From Jaenimonas drosophilae (lineage: Eukaryota > Euglenozoa > Kinetoplastea > Trypanosomatida > Trypanosomatidae), in NCBI GenBank assembly GCA_030849065.1, contig JASAON010001420.1, positions 1-23,793 on the forward strand: a stretch of 23,793 nt of DNA, read 5' to 3'. Positions 1 through 9,210 of the stretch are shown one piece after another. Positions within the stretch are counted from its first letter, which is position 1, and the number at the start of each line of letters is the position of its first letter. The notes below the pieces were generated by a model. The model had not been told where the DNA came from and made no database searches. It saw nothing but the letters and a program-made list of their open reading frames with translations. Both the position numbers and the translations under genes were made by a program.

Positions 1-1
1 T

Positions 2-637
2 GTGGAGGAGGCCAAGATGCGCGTGCAGCTCTTTGATGAGGCAGAAACGCTCGTACGTTTGCTCCCCAAAGATCGCCAAGCCAACCGCATTATTGATGTT
101 GTTGGTGTTCGCCATGACGAAGATGCCACACGCAAGGTTGTTCGTGCATGGCGCCAGCACCAACAACCCCTACAGAAGAACAACAACAGCAAGCAGAATC
201 ATGGTGTAGTACGTCAGGATGATGATGATGATGATGAAGATTATATCTTCATGTGGGTGCAGCTGCGTGATACCGCCGTGGATGTGGTGAAGCCAACATC
301 CCTGACGGAGGAGGAACAGCACCTCTACGAAACAGATCAGCTCGAGCGTGTTGCTGCCACCAATGATCGCGTGATGCGCATGGTGGAATCTGCGCCAAAC
401 AACACACTTATTCTCATTTTGTGTGCTGAGTGTGGCGGAGAGTCGGCGGGCAATCACTTCAGCCGTGCGCAGGGCATCTGCTTCGGCTTCGTGAAGGATG
501 ATGCGGCACGTGGCCCGCCACCAACCACAACCGATGAAACACCTGCACCGGTAACAACAACAGGAGCACCATCATCAGCATTGGACGCTCCTCCTCCATC
601 TTCTCTGGCAACACCTCCAGCATGTCAACATCAATGA
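2..637 (+). CDS. 3' part of an unrecognised protein gene, truncated by the window edge
   Basis: The frame is open from the window edge to a TGA at 635-637, so only the last 211 codons are visible and the true start lies upstream. A GTG at position 2 is merely the first codon seen. The visible part starts with a charged stretch (LFDEAETLVRLLPKDRQ), carries a low-complexity Asn/Asp segment (about residues 60-80) coded by AAC and GAT repeats, then a more conserved-looking segment around residues 125-165 with APNNTLILILC followed by a Gly/Ser-rich turn and GICFGFVKD. It ends in a Pro/Thr/Ser-rich disordered tail. The segment with NTLILIL is faintly like the end of REX1/REXO-type RNA exonucleases, where a strand follows the exonuclease fold, but the catalytic part is outside the window, so this is only a guess. 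No function is assigned. Confidence 0.7.
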   Translation: MEEAKMRVQLFDEAETLVRLLPKDRQANRIIDVVGVRHDEDATRKVVRAWRQHQQPLQKNNNSKQNHGVVRQDDDDDDEDYIFMWVQLRDTAVDVVKPTSLTEEEQHLYETDQLERVAATNDRVMRMVESAPNNTLILILCAECGGESAGNHFSRAQGICFGFVKDDAARGPPPTTTDETPAPVTTTGAPSSALDAPPPSSLATPPACQHQ

Positions 638-732
638 AGGTGGATGAGTGCAGAACAACAACAACATCCAACATCATCAACGATTTTGTTGTGCGTCTTT
701 ACTAAGATTCGTATAAATACAGAAATGAATTA

Positions 733-750
733 TTGTTGTTGTTGTTGTTG
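733..750 (+). repeat. (TTG)6 microsatellite
   Basis: Six perfect TTG units in the spacer after the first gene. It is the exact complement of the (CAA)6 at 970-987, so an 18-bp stem is possible in a precursor RNA. Confidence 0.95.
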
Positions 751-862
751 TGTGTGCTACACTGCAACACATGATGATGATGATGATGATGGCTCTTGCA
801 TGTATATTATTATGCTTCATCTCCCACTTCTGCCACCATCATTGCCATATTTGTGCCGTAGG

Positions 863-944
863 CTCGAGTGTTCTTTGTTGTTGGTGTGGTGAGCTTCTCA
901 TTAGCCTCATCCATCACCAACACAGACTTATTGATTGCATTCAG
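863..944 (+). promoter_or_regulatory. Candidate spliced-leader acceptor for the 2090-residue gene
   Basis: A T-rich but not strongly pyrimidine-pure stretch (about 868-902) ends at an AG at 903-904, and a second AG follows at 943-944. Either would give a leader of roughly 200-240 nt containing the (CAA)6 tract. This is the weakest acceptor in the window and the exact site is uncertain. Confidence 0.3.
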
Positions 945-969
945 CCGGAGAAAACACAACACAACTCAG

Positions 970-987
970 CAACAACAACAACAACAA
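970..987 (+). repeat. (CAA)6 microsatellite in the predicted 5' leader
   Basis: Six perfect CAA units about 160 bases before the start codon at 1146. It is complementary to the (TTG)6 at 733-750. Confidence 0.95.
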
Positions 988-1145
988 GGAAAGAAGAGCT
1001 ACTTGGCTCACTTGTTGGTGCTGAATAGGAAGGTGGGCGTGAGTACAAGGCTCAGACGCACACACGTGCACCACCAAAAACACACGTCGAGCAACATCAA
1101 AACAACAACACACATAGACCATCAAACCATCAGCATTTCGTAGTT

Positions 1146-4100
1146 ATGTCTTCCTCTCCTGGTATAGCCTATGACTCACCCATCATGAGTGATGAGGCGC
1201 GCAACTTTGTTGGCAACGAACGCGATTATGTTCTTCACTACGGCATGCAGAATGATCGTGCCTCACGCAAGATTCAAGACGGCGCCTACGTCAACGTTCG
1301 CCACAAGATTGTGCGCCGCGAAGATAGCGCACGTGCCATGATCATCTCCGCCAACGTTCTGAGCATGTCCGTGATGAGCTCGCAGCTCTCCATGTACCGC
1401 TGGAAGGTGAATGAGGCCTCAAACATTGCCCAAGCAACGAGCATCTTGCAAGAACAGGTTATCAGCGCCACCAAGAAGGGCTACCGCGTGCATCGCGATC
1501 GGCCAAAGCCACTCCCCTACAGCAAGTACGCGGATGGCGCAGGGCTGCAGAAGCTCATGCAGAAGAAGATGGAAAAGATTCAGCGCAACAAACAACGTCG
1601 CGCTGATCGCCAGGCCGCGGCACGTGCGGCAGAGCGCGAGGCGCAGCTCAAAGGTATTCCCTACGCACCCGCGGCACCGATGGAGGATTCGGATGAGGAT
1701 GATTTTGGCATCTTCAAGGATGATGGCTCGAGCAGTGGCGGTGATGATCGCGATGGTGGCTCACGGCACTCACGCAGCAGCAGCTGTTGTAGTGCGGAGG
1801 ACCCCAACTACGATGCAAGCAAGATTGGCTCGAGCAGCACACCAGCCGATGCCATCACACGTCTCGTCATCGTGGATAGCTACACGCACGAACCTTTTGA
1901 GGATATCCTCACACACATTCGTTTCCTGGATGAAAAGTACGGCTTGCAGTTGGTTGTTCTCTTGTTGTTGCCCACCGGAAAGGATCTTGAGGCCATACAA
2001 GGAAGTGGGAAGCTCCTGATGCCACGTTTCCAAACCAACATTGGCGACGCGTACAAGTGCGGCTTTGATTTGGTCCTGACGCACTTTTTTGATCACATGG
2101 TGGTGGATTTTCTCACCAACACATTCATGTCGGCGGCGGGACGGTGGCGCAATGACATTCGTGCCAAGGCTGCGGTTGGCAATTACATTAGTTTGAAGAA
2201 TGTGCTCCTCGGCCGCATTGATATTGATGCGCTCAAGGCGTTGGTATGGAATGATCAGGTGGATGATGCGGAGCTGCTCGAGGTGATTGGCAATAACACG
2301 TTGGCACTTCAGGGTGAGGCAAAGCGCTACACCATGGCGGGACAGAAGCTCTCGCGCTTCGCCAGCGGCATCAGCAGCCACCCCGGCACCTCAAGCGGAG
2401 TTGGTGGAGGAAGTAGTACCGCATCTGGTTTAGATGGAGGTGGTGGTGCGGATGTGTTGGTGCTTTCCGAGGATAGCGCATCGATGCTGAACCGCAGCAG
2501 CCATGGCGATGGCAACGAAATAACCATGAGCCTCCTGCCCAACAGCATGCCCCAACTACGTTCGCGGGAGCACACCCGGAATGGTGTGCGTTCCTCCGGC
2601 GCCAAGCATGGCATGTTGAGCAGCCTCACCACACAACATGATATGCTGAGTGCCGTCATGGACCCTGCCTCGCAGGTGCAACACGCGGTGCGGCGTTTGC
2701 GTCGTGGAGCCAACCCCGATGAGGAGGATGAAGATGCCTACGAGTACGTCTTGGTGAATCATGAGGAGGAGCAGCGGGCCTTCATGATGGAGAGCGTGGA
2801 GAAGGAGCTCGGCCGCCTCATCGCTGACAATGAAAGCAAAGAGAGCACCATTCAGCTCTTGCAAACGGAGCTCGAGCGCGTTACACGCACCGTGAATATT
2901 CTCAAGAAGCACCAAGATGGATTGGCGGCAAGTGGGGAAGGTGGCGGCCATGGCAAACGCGTGCATGCGCAGGCGGTGGAGCGGCCCGACAGTGGCGCCC
3001 TCGTGAATCTGACCAAGGAGCAGCAGATTTACATTCTGAAGGAGCGGCTGGAGGCTGCCAACGACCAGATCATGGCCTTGATGGATAGCGGAGCAGGAAA
3101 AGGCGGCCGCCGCCCCAACCGTGGCGGCATCTCTCCATCGAGCAAGTACCGCTTGCATCCCGGTGCCTCACGTCGTGGGCGTGGCGTAGATGCGGGAGAT
3201 GATGGCGGTGGCATGGGTGCCACCTCGGCCTATCAGCTCTATCATGAGCATCGTGAGGCTGATATGATGCGGCTCTTTGATTTCGATGCGGAGTTGGTGG
3301 ATGCGCCCGCCATCCTGCACGTGCCACACGGGCTCGTCAAGGGCAGCCCACAACGAGGGAGCAACAACAACAGCAGCAGACGAGATCGCGAGCAGGCGGA
3401 TAAGGTTATATCATCCTTGCAGGAGGAGCTCCTCGAGCTTCAGCGGCGTGGCTTTAGTGGAGGTGATGATGGCATGAGCCAACGACTGGTTGGCAAGCTG
3501 CAATCGGCACTGGACCAACTCTCGGCGCAGAAGCAGCGCATCAGCCAGCTCGAGGAGCTACGCAAGATGGATGAGGTACTCCGCACCAACGAGCTGAAGC
3601 GGCTGAAGGATGCCAAGGGAGGCGGCGGTGATGGGGATGAAAAAGGTGGCGGCCGCAAACGCCGTGGCAAGTCGGGTAAGGCCGGCGCCGCGAGCTCCAT
3701 GACGGGCATGGATGAGAGCACCACCTCCACCGATGTTGGTGCTGGACGACGTGGTGGTGGTGGTGGCAAGCGTAGTGGCGGATTAGCCACCGCCAACGCC
3801 AGCCTCTCCGGTCCTGCAGAGAACGCCGCCCTCGCCAAGGCCAAGGCAGATTATGAAGAAAAGCTGGTCGCGGCGGCCAAGAAGGCTGAGGCGCAGATGC
3901 AGCGCGAGCGCGACGATATGCATATGCATTACCAGCTGGAGCTCAGCCGACGTGAGAAGGAGATGAAGCCCATCCTCAACCGCCTCTATCTCAAGATTCG
4001 TCGCCCCTACACCAAGAGCTATCGCACCGTGTTGCAGAAGGAGGCAAATGAGGCGCAGGGCAACGCACGTGGTGCGTGGCAGCGCCTTCGCTTCGCCGTG

Positions 4101-7100
4101 AGCCAAATCACCGATGATCAGCTCCGCCCACCGACACAACACCGCGATCGCGATGGACGACGAACAAGCGCGGCCGAGGATGATGAGGAGGAGGAGCGTG
4201 GTGTTGTGGGCCGCATCGCCGATCCCGATTTACGCCATCAGGTGGAGGCCCTGGCGCAGGAACATGCCGGCTTCATGTTGCAGGCCGATACCGCCAAACG
4301 TGAGATGGAGGTGATTGATGCCGCCTTCGAGGCTGACGGACGCGCACGCTATGTGGAGTTGAAGGAAAAGCGTCAGGCCTTGTTGGAGGTGGCGGAGACC
4401 ACGGCCAAACGTTCCGCCAAACTGGAGGACTACTTGGGTGCGCTGAAGGATGTGGCGGAGGTTGAGCAAGAGATGGGGCGTTGGGGCGACGTAGATATAG
4501 GCAGCCACCTCACCCTGACGCGAACGAGCAGCAAGCTCTATCGCAGCCGGGTTGACGTGGATGAAGAGGCGGAGGAGCCGAGCGGGATGAGCCCCGTCTT
4601 GGCCACCGCCACCACCGTGGCCAGCGGGAACTCCAGCAACACCACCAATCCCGCGCCGATGCCGTTGCGGGTTGCCACAACCATGTCGTCGGAGGACGAT
4701 GGGGCGCTGCTCCACGTCGTCGTAACGGAGGCCTCACCCACGCGCTCCATGGACCCGCATGGCTCCATCATCACGAGCGTGCATACCTCCGATGCGGGAG
4801 GCATGTTGCGCGACATCGCAGATGCCTACCGCGTGGCTGCCGGGCCCCTCTCACGCCCACCGAGCGAGAGCCCACTGCGTCGCGGAGGTTCCAAAAAATC
4901 ATCGCCACGTGGCGCTGGCGCTGGCCAATCCTCGCACAGCCGCGGATTATTATCCGTTGAAGATGGCGGGTGGAGTGAGGCGAGCGCGAGCACCTCCACC
5001 ATCATGTTGGCCAGCGCGCTGCCGGATGTGCAAGCGGTGCGGCAGATGAGCTTCAGCATCGCGAGCTTCGAGGCCATGCTCAAGGGTTTGGCCGAGAGCG
5101 ATGCGCCAGAGGCGGAGGTACAGCTCTACCAACACGCCTTGCAACGTTTTCAGGATGGTCTCGTACATCCAGATCGCATGGCAGAGATTGGCCAACAACT
5201 CCGCGATCGTCACCTGCCGCCCTCCCTCTCCATCATGGCGCAGGTGTACGCCACACATCGCCAGGAGCTCCGACGTTTGTTGCAGCTCCTCTCCTTCACC
5301 TACCCCGGCTTGGTGCCGATTGCCGGCTTCACCGAACAAGGCTTGGATCAGCAGCTCCTCGCCTCATTGGAGCGCATCCCGCAAACCAGCGATGAGGTGC
5401 GTGTGCCACTTGTGGTGGCCAATGACACCTCTCTTCTCACCTGGGCGATTGAGTACATTGGCACCATCGTGACGCAACAACGTGAATTCATGTGGGTGGA
5501 TGGCGCGATCCCACCCGAGGCCGTTGATGGCTTCCGCCGCGATCAGCAGCTGCTCGAGGTGCTGCGAGCCAACATCCCATTGCGCTATCTCGATGAAGAT
5601 GATCGCCGCGTGCAAACCTATGCCGACGTGGTGGCCCAGCAGTTGGGTGGAGATAGCACCATTGCGCAGCAACTGAACCGTTTTGCGGCTGCAGGAAAAG
5701 CAGGGGCGAGCGGCGGCGATGATAGCCCGCCATCCGCGCGCAGCCACAACCTCACGCCCTACCAGAGTATCACCTCGCACATTAGCAGCCATCGCAAGAC
5801 CTCCACCGGCCCACGCACACCGCGACGAAGTGGCAGCAACAGCACCGACGCCTTCCCGCACATGACGGAGGCGGGGATGGTGGCGGAAGATCTCGCCGCC
5901 ATGTTCACGAAGCAACACGTTGGCATTAACCCAGCAGAGCTCTCCGCGGAGGAGGTGTACCTCCGCGAGGTCGTGGATTCTGACGACCCCAACAACGATA
6001 ATGTTCGCATCATGCGCGACATCAAGCAAGAGTTGGCCTACATCAACGCCCTGAAGCACCAACGCATGGAGGAGCTCCTCCTCCGCTACCGCATTCGCCA
6101 GCGTGAGATCGCCTACGCCGAGGCCCGCGCGGCGGCGGCGGCGGCCAACGCACAGAATCAGAAGGAGGCGAGATCGATGGAGATCCCGGATTTTGAAGTG
6201 AAGAGTGGGTCTCCCGCATGGTACGGGATGGAGGCGGCGAAACGGGTGAAGGATATTCTGAAACGCCAAAAGGGCCCCGATCAGGTTGTGGTTGGCAGCA
6301 GCGGTGTTGGCATTGAGGTGTCGCGTCGCTCCGCCTTTCCACGACCACCTCCCCGCGAGGTGCGCATCATTCAAACCCCACGTGAGCGTCTTCGCGCGGC
6401 GCGCCACTTGCCGCCGATTCATCGTGGCCTCTCGCAGGCACAAAAACAGGCCGGGGCTGACGAAAACATCGATCCGTACATTGATCCCCGCGACGGCGCG
6501 AGCCTCGCCGCCTTCTCGCAGATTGCGAGCTACTACGATTTTGATGCCCGCGATCAGCTTCTCTTCTACACACCCGATGAGCTCGAGCACCGTGTCATGG
6601 ATTTTCGGGAGTACCTCAACCGCGCGAGCAGCCGACGTGGCACAACGGGTGATTCCGCCAACGGTGCGGCGCAATTCAATCTTCGGCTTGGTGAATCGCC
6701 CTACCTGCCCATCAAGGTTGGCACACCTCAACCCGCCTCACGTGGGCAGAACACCACCAACAACAACAACAACAACACAACGACGACGCTGCCACAAGGT
6801 CGTCCGGTGCCCGTGACCACGAGCTGGACCTATGGTGTTCCAAGCCAACACGTGCGCGCGATGCTCGATCAGCCATCCAATCAGCATGACTCCGTTCTCT
6901 TCGTGCCGAGCCAACAAACCTCTGAGGAGGGCGCCCGCTACGCACGCAATCGGGTGCCGCGCGGCAACAACAGGCTCCTGACGGCGAGCAATCCCTACGC
7001 CTCCCCTGCCGCCCTCGCGGCACAGCGGCTCAATGCGATGTTGCGCATGTCTATGGAGGATCCAACGATTGGCGGAGGTGCGGCGGTTTCTGGCGCGGGT

Positions 7101-7418
7101 GTTGGTGCCATGATGGGCCAATCATGGACCCCGTCGCGACGACCTACACGGCACATGCGCGGAGATGATGGCCATCGTGAGGCCGCAGCGCCAGCGAACG
7201 CCACCACCACGAGCCCTTCACGTGCGGCTGCCCGACGCCACACGAGCACCTCGCGTGTGTTAATGCAAACCAACTTGGATGGCGCATCCACGGCATCTCC
7301 GCGCAACAGCCCGCCCATGGACATCGCGACGAACGGGCGTCTGACCGCGGAAGATTCTGGTGCGCCAGGTTTTCCCCTCTCCAGCACCATCCCACCCACC
7401 TTCCCGGAGGAGGAGTAG
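1146..7418 (+). CDS. Giant coiled-coil protein, 2090 aa, unknown function
   Basis: I do not recognise this protein. The N-terminal 160 residues are basic and helical. Residues about 175-235 are acidic and Ser-rich. Residues about 238-400 look globular, with alternating strands and helices (ITRLVIVDSYTHEPF, LQLVVLLLLP, DLVLTHFF), Rossmann-like in rhythm but matching no family I know. Predicted coiled coils lie near 540-592, 621-648, 746-825, 894-955, 1026-1110 and 1625-1670, separated by Gly/Ser/Asp-rich linkers. A second folded part spans about 1293-1510 (SFTYPGLVPIAGF, EFMWVDGAIPPEA). A short conserved-looking segment near 1772-1832 (DPYIDPRDG, QIASYYDFDARDQ) precedes a disordered tail with an Asn/Thr run near 1870. 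No membrane segment or signal peptide is apparent. The layout suggests a cytoskeletal, flagellar or basal-body scaffold, which is inference only. ATG 1146 is the first long-frame Met after the A/C-rich leader. The stop is TAG. Confidence 0.9.
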   Translation: MSSSPGIAYDSPIMSDEARNFVGNERDYVLHYGMQNDRASRKIQDGAYVNVRHKIVRREDSARAMIISANVLSMSVMSSQLSMYRWKVNEASNIAQATSILQEQVISATKKGYRVHRDRPKPLPYSKYADGAGLQKLMQKKMEKIQRNKQRRADRQAAARAAEREAQLKGIPYAPAAPMEDSDEDDFGIFKDDGSSSGGDDRDGGSRHSRSSSCCSAEDPNYDASKIGSSSTPADAITRLVIVDSYTHEPFEDILTHIRFLDEKYGLQLVVLLLLPTGKDLEAIQGSGKLLMPRFQTNIGDAYKCGFDLVLTHFFDHMVVDFLTNTFMSAAGRWRNDIRAKAAVGNYISLKNVLLGRIDIDALKALVWNDQVDDAELLEVIGNNTLALQGEAKRYTMAGQKLSRFASGISSHPGTSSGVGGGSSTASGLDGGGGADVLVLSEDSASMLNRSSHGDGNEITMSLLPNSMPQLRSREHTRNGVRSSGAKHGMLSSLTTQHDMLSAVMDPASQVQHAVRRLRRGANPDEEDEDAYEYVLVNHEEEQRAFMMESVEKELGRLIADNESKESTIQLLQTELERVTRTVNILKKHQDGLAASGEGGGHGKRVHAQAVERPDSGALVNLTKEQQIYILKERLEAANDQIMALMDSGAGKGGRRPNRGGISPSSKYRLHPGASRRGRGVDAGDDGGGMGATSAYQLYHEHREADMMRLFDFDAELVDAPAILHVPHGLVKGSPQRGSNNNSSRRDREQADKVISSLQEELLELQRRGFSGGDDGMSQRLVGKLQSALDQLSAQKQRISQLEELRKMDEVLRTNELKRLKDAKGGGGDGDEKGGGRKRRGKSGKAGAASSMTGMDESTTSTDVGAGRRGGGGGKRSGGLATANASLSGPAENAALAKAKADYEEKLVAAAKKAEAQMQRERDDMHMHYQLELSRREKEMKPILNRLYLKIRRPYTKSYRTVLQKEANEAQGNARGAWQRLRFAVSQITDDQLRPPTQHRDRDGRRTSAAEDDEEEERGVVGRIADPDLRHQVEALAQEHAGFMLQADTAKREMEVIDAAFEADGRARYVELKEKRQALLEVAETTAKRSAKLEDYLGALKDVAEVEQEMGRWGDVDIGSHLTLTRTSSKLYRSRVDVDEEAEEPSGMSPVLATATTVASGNSSNTTNPAPMPLRVATTMSSEDDGALLHVVVTEASPTRSMDPHGSIITSVHTSDAGGMLRDIADAYRVAAGPLSRPPSESPLRRGGSKKSSPRGAGAGQSSHSRGLLSVEDGGWSEASASTSTIMLASALPDVQAVRQMSFSIASFEAMLKGLAESDAPEAEVQLYQHALQRFQDGLVHPDRMAEIGQQLRDRHLPPSLSIMAQVYATHRQELRRLLQLLSFTYPGLVPIAGFTEQGLDQQLLASLERIPQTSDEVRVPLVVANDTSLLTWAIEYIGTIVTQQREFMWVDGAIPPEAVDGFRRDQQLLEVLRANIPLRYLDEDDRRVQTYADVVAQQLGGDSTIAQQLNRFAAAGKAGASGGDDSPPSARSHNLTPYQSITSHISSHRKTSTGPRTPRRSGSNSTDAFPHMTEAGMVAEDLAAMFTKQHVGINPAELSAEEVYLREVVDSDDPNNDNVRIMRDIKQELAYINALKHQRMEELLLRYRIRQREIAYAEARAAAAAANAQNQKEARSMEIPDFEVKSGSPAWYGMEAAKRVKDILKRQKGPDQVVVGSSGVGIEVSRRSAFPRPPPREVRIIQTPRERLRAARHLPPIHRGLSQAQKQAGADENIDPYIDPRDGASLAAFSQIASYYDFDARDQLLFYTPDELEHRVMDFREYLNRASSRRGTTGDSANGAAQFNLRLGESPYLPIKVGTPQPASRGQNTTNNNNNNTTTTLPQGRPVPVTTSWTYGVPSQHVRAMLDQPSNQHDSVLFVPSQQTSEEGARYARNRVPRGNNRLLTASNPYASPAALAAQRLNAMLRMSMEDPTIGGGAAVSGAGVGAMMGQSWTPSRRPTRHMRGDDGHREAAAPANATTTSPSRAAARRHTSTSRVLMQTNLDGASTASPRNSPPMDIATNGRLTAEDSGAPGFPLSSTIPPTFPEEE

Positions 7419-7435
7419 CGCGCGCGCTTCGCATG

Positions 7436-7468
7436 ATGTGTTGCGATGATGTATGCATCGCAACACAT
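7436..7468 (+). other. Perfect 13-bp inverted repeat (hairpin) in the 3' UTR
   Basis: Arms ATGTGTTGCGATG (7436-7448) and CATCGCAACACAT (7456-7468) are exact reverse complements, separated by a 7-nt loop (7449-7455). It begins 17 nt after the TAG stop of the giant gene. No U-run follows, so it is not a bacterial-type terminator. It may be a 3' UTR stability or protein-binding element (inference). Confidence 0.85.
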
Positions 7469-7536
7469 GGCCGAGGCGTACTTCCCACTTCATCATTTTT
7501 GATGTAGAAAGCATCCCAGAGGATGGACTATCCTAC

Positions 7537-7554
7537 CAACAACAACAACAACAA
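7537..7554 (+). repeat. (CAA)6 microsatellite
   Basis: Six CAA units in the spacer between the giant gene and the isocitrate dehydrogenase gene, upstream of the predicted acceptor. Confidence 0.95.
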
Positions 7555-7609
7555 CACATTTATTTGCAATCACGTGTTTTGGCACACACACACATGAGAT
7601 CATTTGTGC

Positions 7610-7672
7610 TGCTGGTATTTCCTCCTCTTCGTACTCTTCTTTCTGCTCTGACAACAACAACATCCTCCATAG
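7610..7672 (+). promoter_or_regulatory. Candidate spliced-leader acceptor for isocitrate dehydrogenase
   Basis: A pyrimidine-rich stretch at about 7617-7648 is followed by the first AG at 7671-7672. This would leave an 84-nt, A/C-rich leader containing (CA)10. Later AGs at 7704-7705 and 7730-7731 are alternatives giving leaders of 51 and 25 nt. Confidence 0.5.
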
Positions 7673-7684
7673 TTCATCCTCACG

Positions 7685-7704
7685 CACACACACACACACA
7701 CACA
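7685..7704 (+). repeat. (CA)10 dinucleotide repeat
   Basis: Ten perfect CA units in the predicted 5' leader of the isocitrate dehydrogenase gene. Confidence 0.95.
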
Positions 7705-7756
7705 GCCACCACACACTCTACGCACGAGTAGCGCAACACACACACACAACCACGTC

Positions 7757-9070
7757 ATGCTCCGCCGACTTAGCCACACCCCATCCACGTGGATGGCCAC
7801 CCGCTCAATCTGCACGCCGACGTTGGCCCTCTACGCACACAAGCGCATCGCCGTGAAGAATGCCGTCGTAGATATGGATGGCGACGAAATGACGCGCATT
7901 ATTTGGAACCTCATCAAGACGAAGCTCATTCTGCCCTACGTGGATGTTCCCATTGAGTACTTTGATCTCAGCGTGCAGAACCGCGACGCCACCAACGACG
8001 CCATCACCGTCGCCGCCGCCGAAGCGGTGAAGCGTTGCAACGTTGGCATCAAGTGCGCCACCATCACCCCCGATGAGGCACGCGTTGAGGAGTTCAAGCT
8101 GAAGAAGATGTGGAAGAGCCCAAACGGCACCATCCGCAACATTCTCGGCGGCACCGTCTTCCGCGAGCCCATCATCATCAAGAACATCCCCCGCCTCGTT
8201 CCGCACTGGACGGCGCCCGTTATTGTTGGCCGCCACGCTTTTGGCGATCAGTACAAGGCCACGGACCTCTGCTTCGGCCCTGGCAAGCTGCAGCTCGTAC
8301 ATACACCCGCACACGGTGGTGCGCCAGAGGTGCATGATGTTTTCACCTACCCTGAAGGAGGCGGTGTGGGCATGGCCATGTACAACACGCAGGAGAGCAT
8401 TGATGGCTTCGCGAAGAGCTGCTTCGAGTACGCACTGTTGCGTGGCTATCCCTTGGTGCTCTCCACCAAGAACACCATTTTGAAGCAGTACGACGGCACC
8501 TTCCTGAAAACGTTTCAGCGCATGTACGAGGAGGAGTACAGGACCGCCTTTGATGAGCGCGGACTGAGCTACACACATCGCCTGATTGATGATCAGGTGG
8601 CACAGCTCATCAAGGGCAACGGAGGATTTGTGTGGGCGTGCAAAAACTACGATGGCGATGTGCAGAGTGACATCGTCGCGCAAGGATTTGGAAGTTTGGG
8701 GCTCATGACGTCGGTGCTGCTCTGCCCTGATGGCAAGACGATTGAGGCTGAGGCAGCACACGGCACCGTCACACGCCACTACCGCCAACATCAGCAAGGA
8801 AAGGAAACGAGCACCAACTCAGTGGCCTCCATCTACGCATGGACCCGCGGTCTTGCCCATCGTGGCAAGCTCGACGGCAACACGGAGCTCGTGCGTTTCG
8901 CCGAAACGTTGGAGGAGGTGGTGGTTCGCACGATTGAGGATGGCCACATGACGAAGGACCTCGCCTTATGCATCCGCCCTGCGAATGAGCTGAAGCGCGA
9001 GCACTACGAGAGCACCGAAGACTTTTTGGAGAGCGTAAACGCCGCCCTGGCCAAGTCCATGAAGTGCTAG
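7757..9070 (+). CDS. IDH: NADP-dependent isocitrate dehydrogenase, probably mitochondrial
   Basis: The enzyme converts isocitrate and NADP+ to 2-oxoglutarate, CO2 and NADPH. At 437 aa it matches the eukaryotic homodimeric IDH1/IDH2 type. The first 28 residues ([17 protein letters not shown]...) are basic, hydroxylated and acid-free, like a mitochondrial presequence; the catalytic fold starts at about residue 29 ([19 protein letters not shown]). Substrate-loop SPNGTIRN lies at 121-128. GRHAFGDQY holds Arg159, matching Arg132 of human IDH1 and Arg172 of human IDH2. The metal motif NYDGDVQSD at 297-305 supplies Asp301 and Asp305. GTVTRHYR at 336-343 carries the Arg-His pair that favours NADP over NAD. 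The C-terminus is MKC, not a clear peroxisomal PTS1 signal, so a glycosomal location is not supported. The stop is TAG. No key residue is missing. Confidence 0.97.
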   Translation: MLRRLSHTPSTWMATRSICTPTLALYAHKRIAVKNAVVDMDGDEMTRIIWNLIKTKLILPYVDVPIEYFDLSVQNRDATNDAITVAAAEAVKRCNVGIKCATITPDEARVEEFKLKKMWKSPNGTIRNILGGTVFREPIIIKNIPRLVPHWTAPVIVGRHAFGDQYKATDLCFGPGKLQLVHTPAHGGAPEVHDVFTYPEGGGVGMAMYNTQESIDGFAKSCFEYALLRGYPLVLSTKNTILKQYDGTFLKTFQRMYEEEYRTAFDERGLSYTHRLIDDQVAQLIKGNGGFVWACKNYDGDVQSDIVAQGFGSLGLMTSVLLCPDGKTIEAEAAHGTVTRHYRQHQQGKETSTNSVASIYAWTRGLAHRGKLDGNTELVRFAETLEEVVVRTIEDGHMTKDLALCIRPANELKREHYESTEDFLESVNAALAKSMKC

Positions 9071-9091
9071 AACAACAACAACAACAACAAC
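9071..9091 (+). repeat. (AAC)7 microsatellite touching the IDH stop codon
   Basis: Seven AAC units begin at the base after the TAG stop (9068-9070) of the isocitrate dehydrogenase gene. Confidence 0.95.
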
Positions 9092-9123
9092 ACAAGATGA
9101 TGATGCTGAATGATGATTGTGTA

Positions 9124-9210
9124 GGGCCACAGATACATGTACCATGCATATTCGCGCCAAAACAATACGACGCATCATCATCATCATCACGTACATGTGC
9201 TGTGTGGGCC
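9124..9210 (+). other. Imperfect long hairpin in the IDH 3' UTR
   Basis: ACATGTAC at 9135-9142 pairs with GTACATGT at 9191-9198. After a small internal loop, CACAG (9129-9133 area) pairs with CTGTG (9200-9204 area), and GGCC pairs with GGCC near the base with a further bulge. The loop of about 48 nt contains a CAT repeat. Pairing was found by eye. Confidence 0.55.

Larger units (their letters stand above)
638..1145. other. Intergenic region with complementary TTG and CAA microsatellites
   Basis: This 508-base spacer has no convincing gene; short frames in it are made of repeat-coded Cys, Asp, Gln and Thr runs. It holds (TTG)6 at 733-750, a GAT run at about 771-791, and (CAA)6 at 970-987. The candidate splice acceptor AGs at 903-904 and 943-944 lie between the TTG and CAA tracts. 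The last 150 bases before the next start are A/C-rich. Confidence 0.6.
7419..7756. other. Intergenic region with hairpin, CAA and CA repeats, and splice signal
   Basis: The 338-base spacer contains a perfect 13-bp inverted repeat just after the stop (7436-7468), (CAA)6 at 7537-7554, a pyrimidine-rich tract at about 7617-7648, a second short CAA run near 7651-7660, and (CA)10 at 7685-7704 in the predicted leader of the next gene. No convincing extra coding region is seen. Confidence 0.65.

Noticed and set aside
771..791. C/D-box snoRNA signals (TGATGA boxes) in spacers
   Set aside because: TGATGA arises from the GAT/ATG microsatellites, and no matching D box with flanking stem was found.
5364..6731. 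455-codon - strand open frame inside the giant gene
   Set aside because: It is antisense to a clear coding region with strong + strand domain-like and coiled-coil sequence. The long antisense frame follows from the GC-rich codon bias of the + strand gene.
7436..7468. Rho-independent terminator
   Set aside because: No U-run follows the stem, and the gene context is eukaryotic polycistronic.
7805..8797. 330-codon - strand open frame opposite isocitrate dehydrogenase
   Set aside because: The + strand encodes a complete enzyme with all active-site motifs; the antisense frame shows no recognisable domain.
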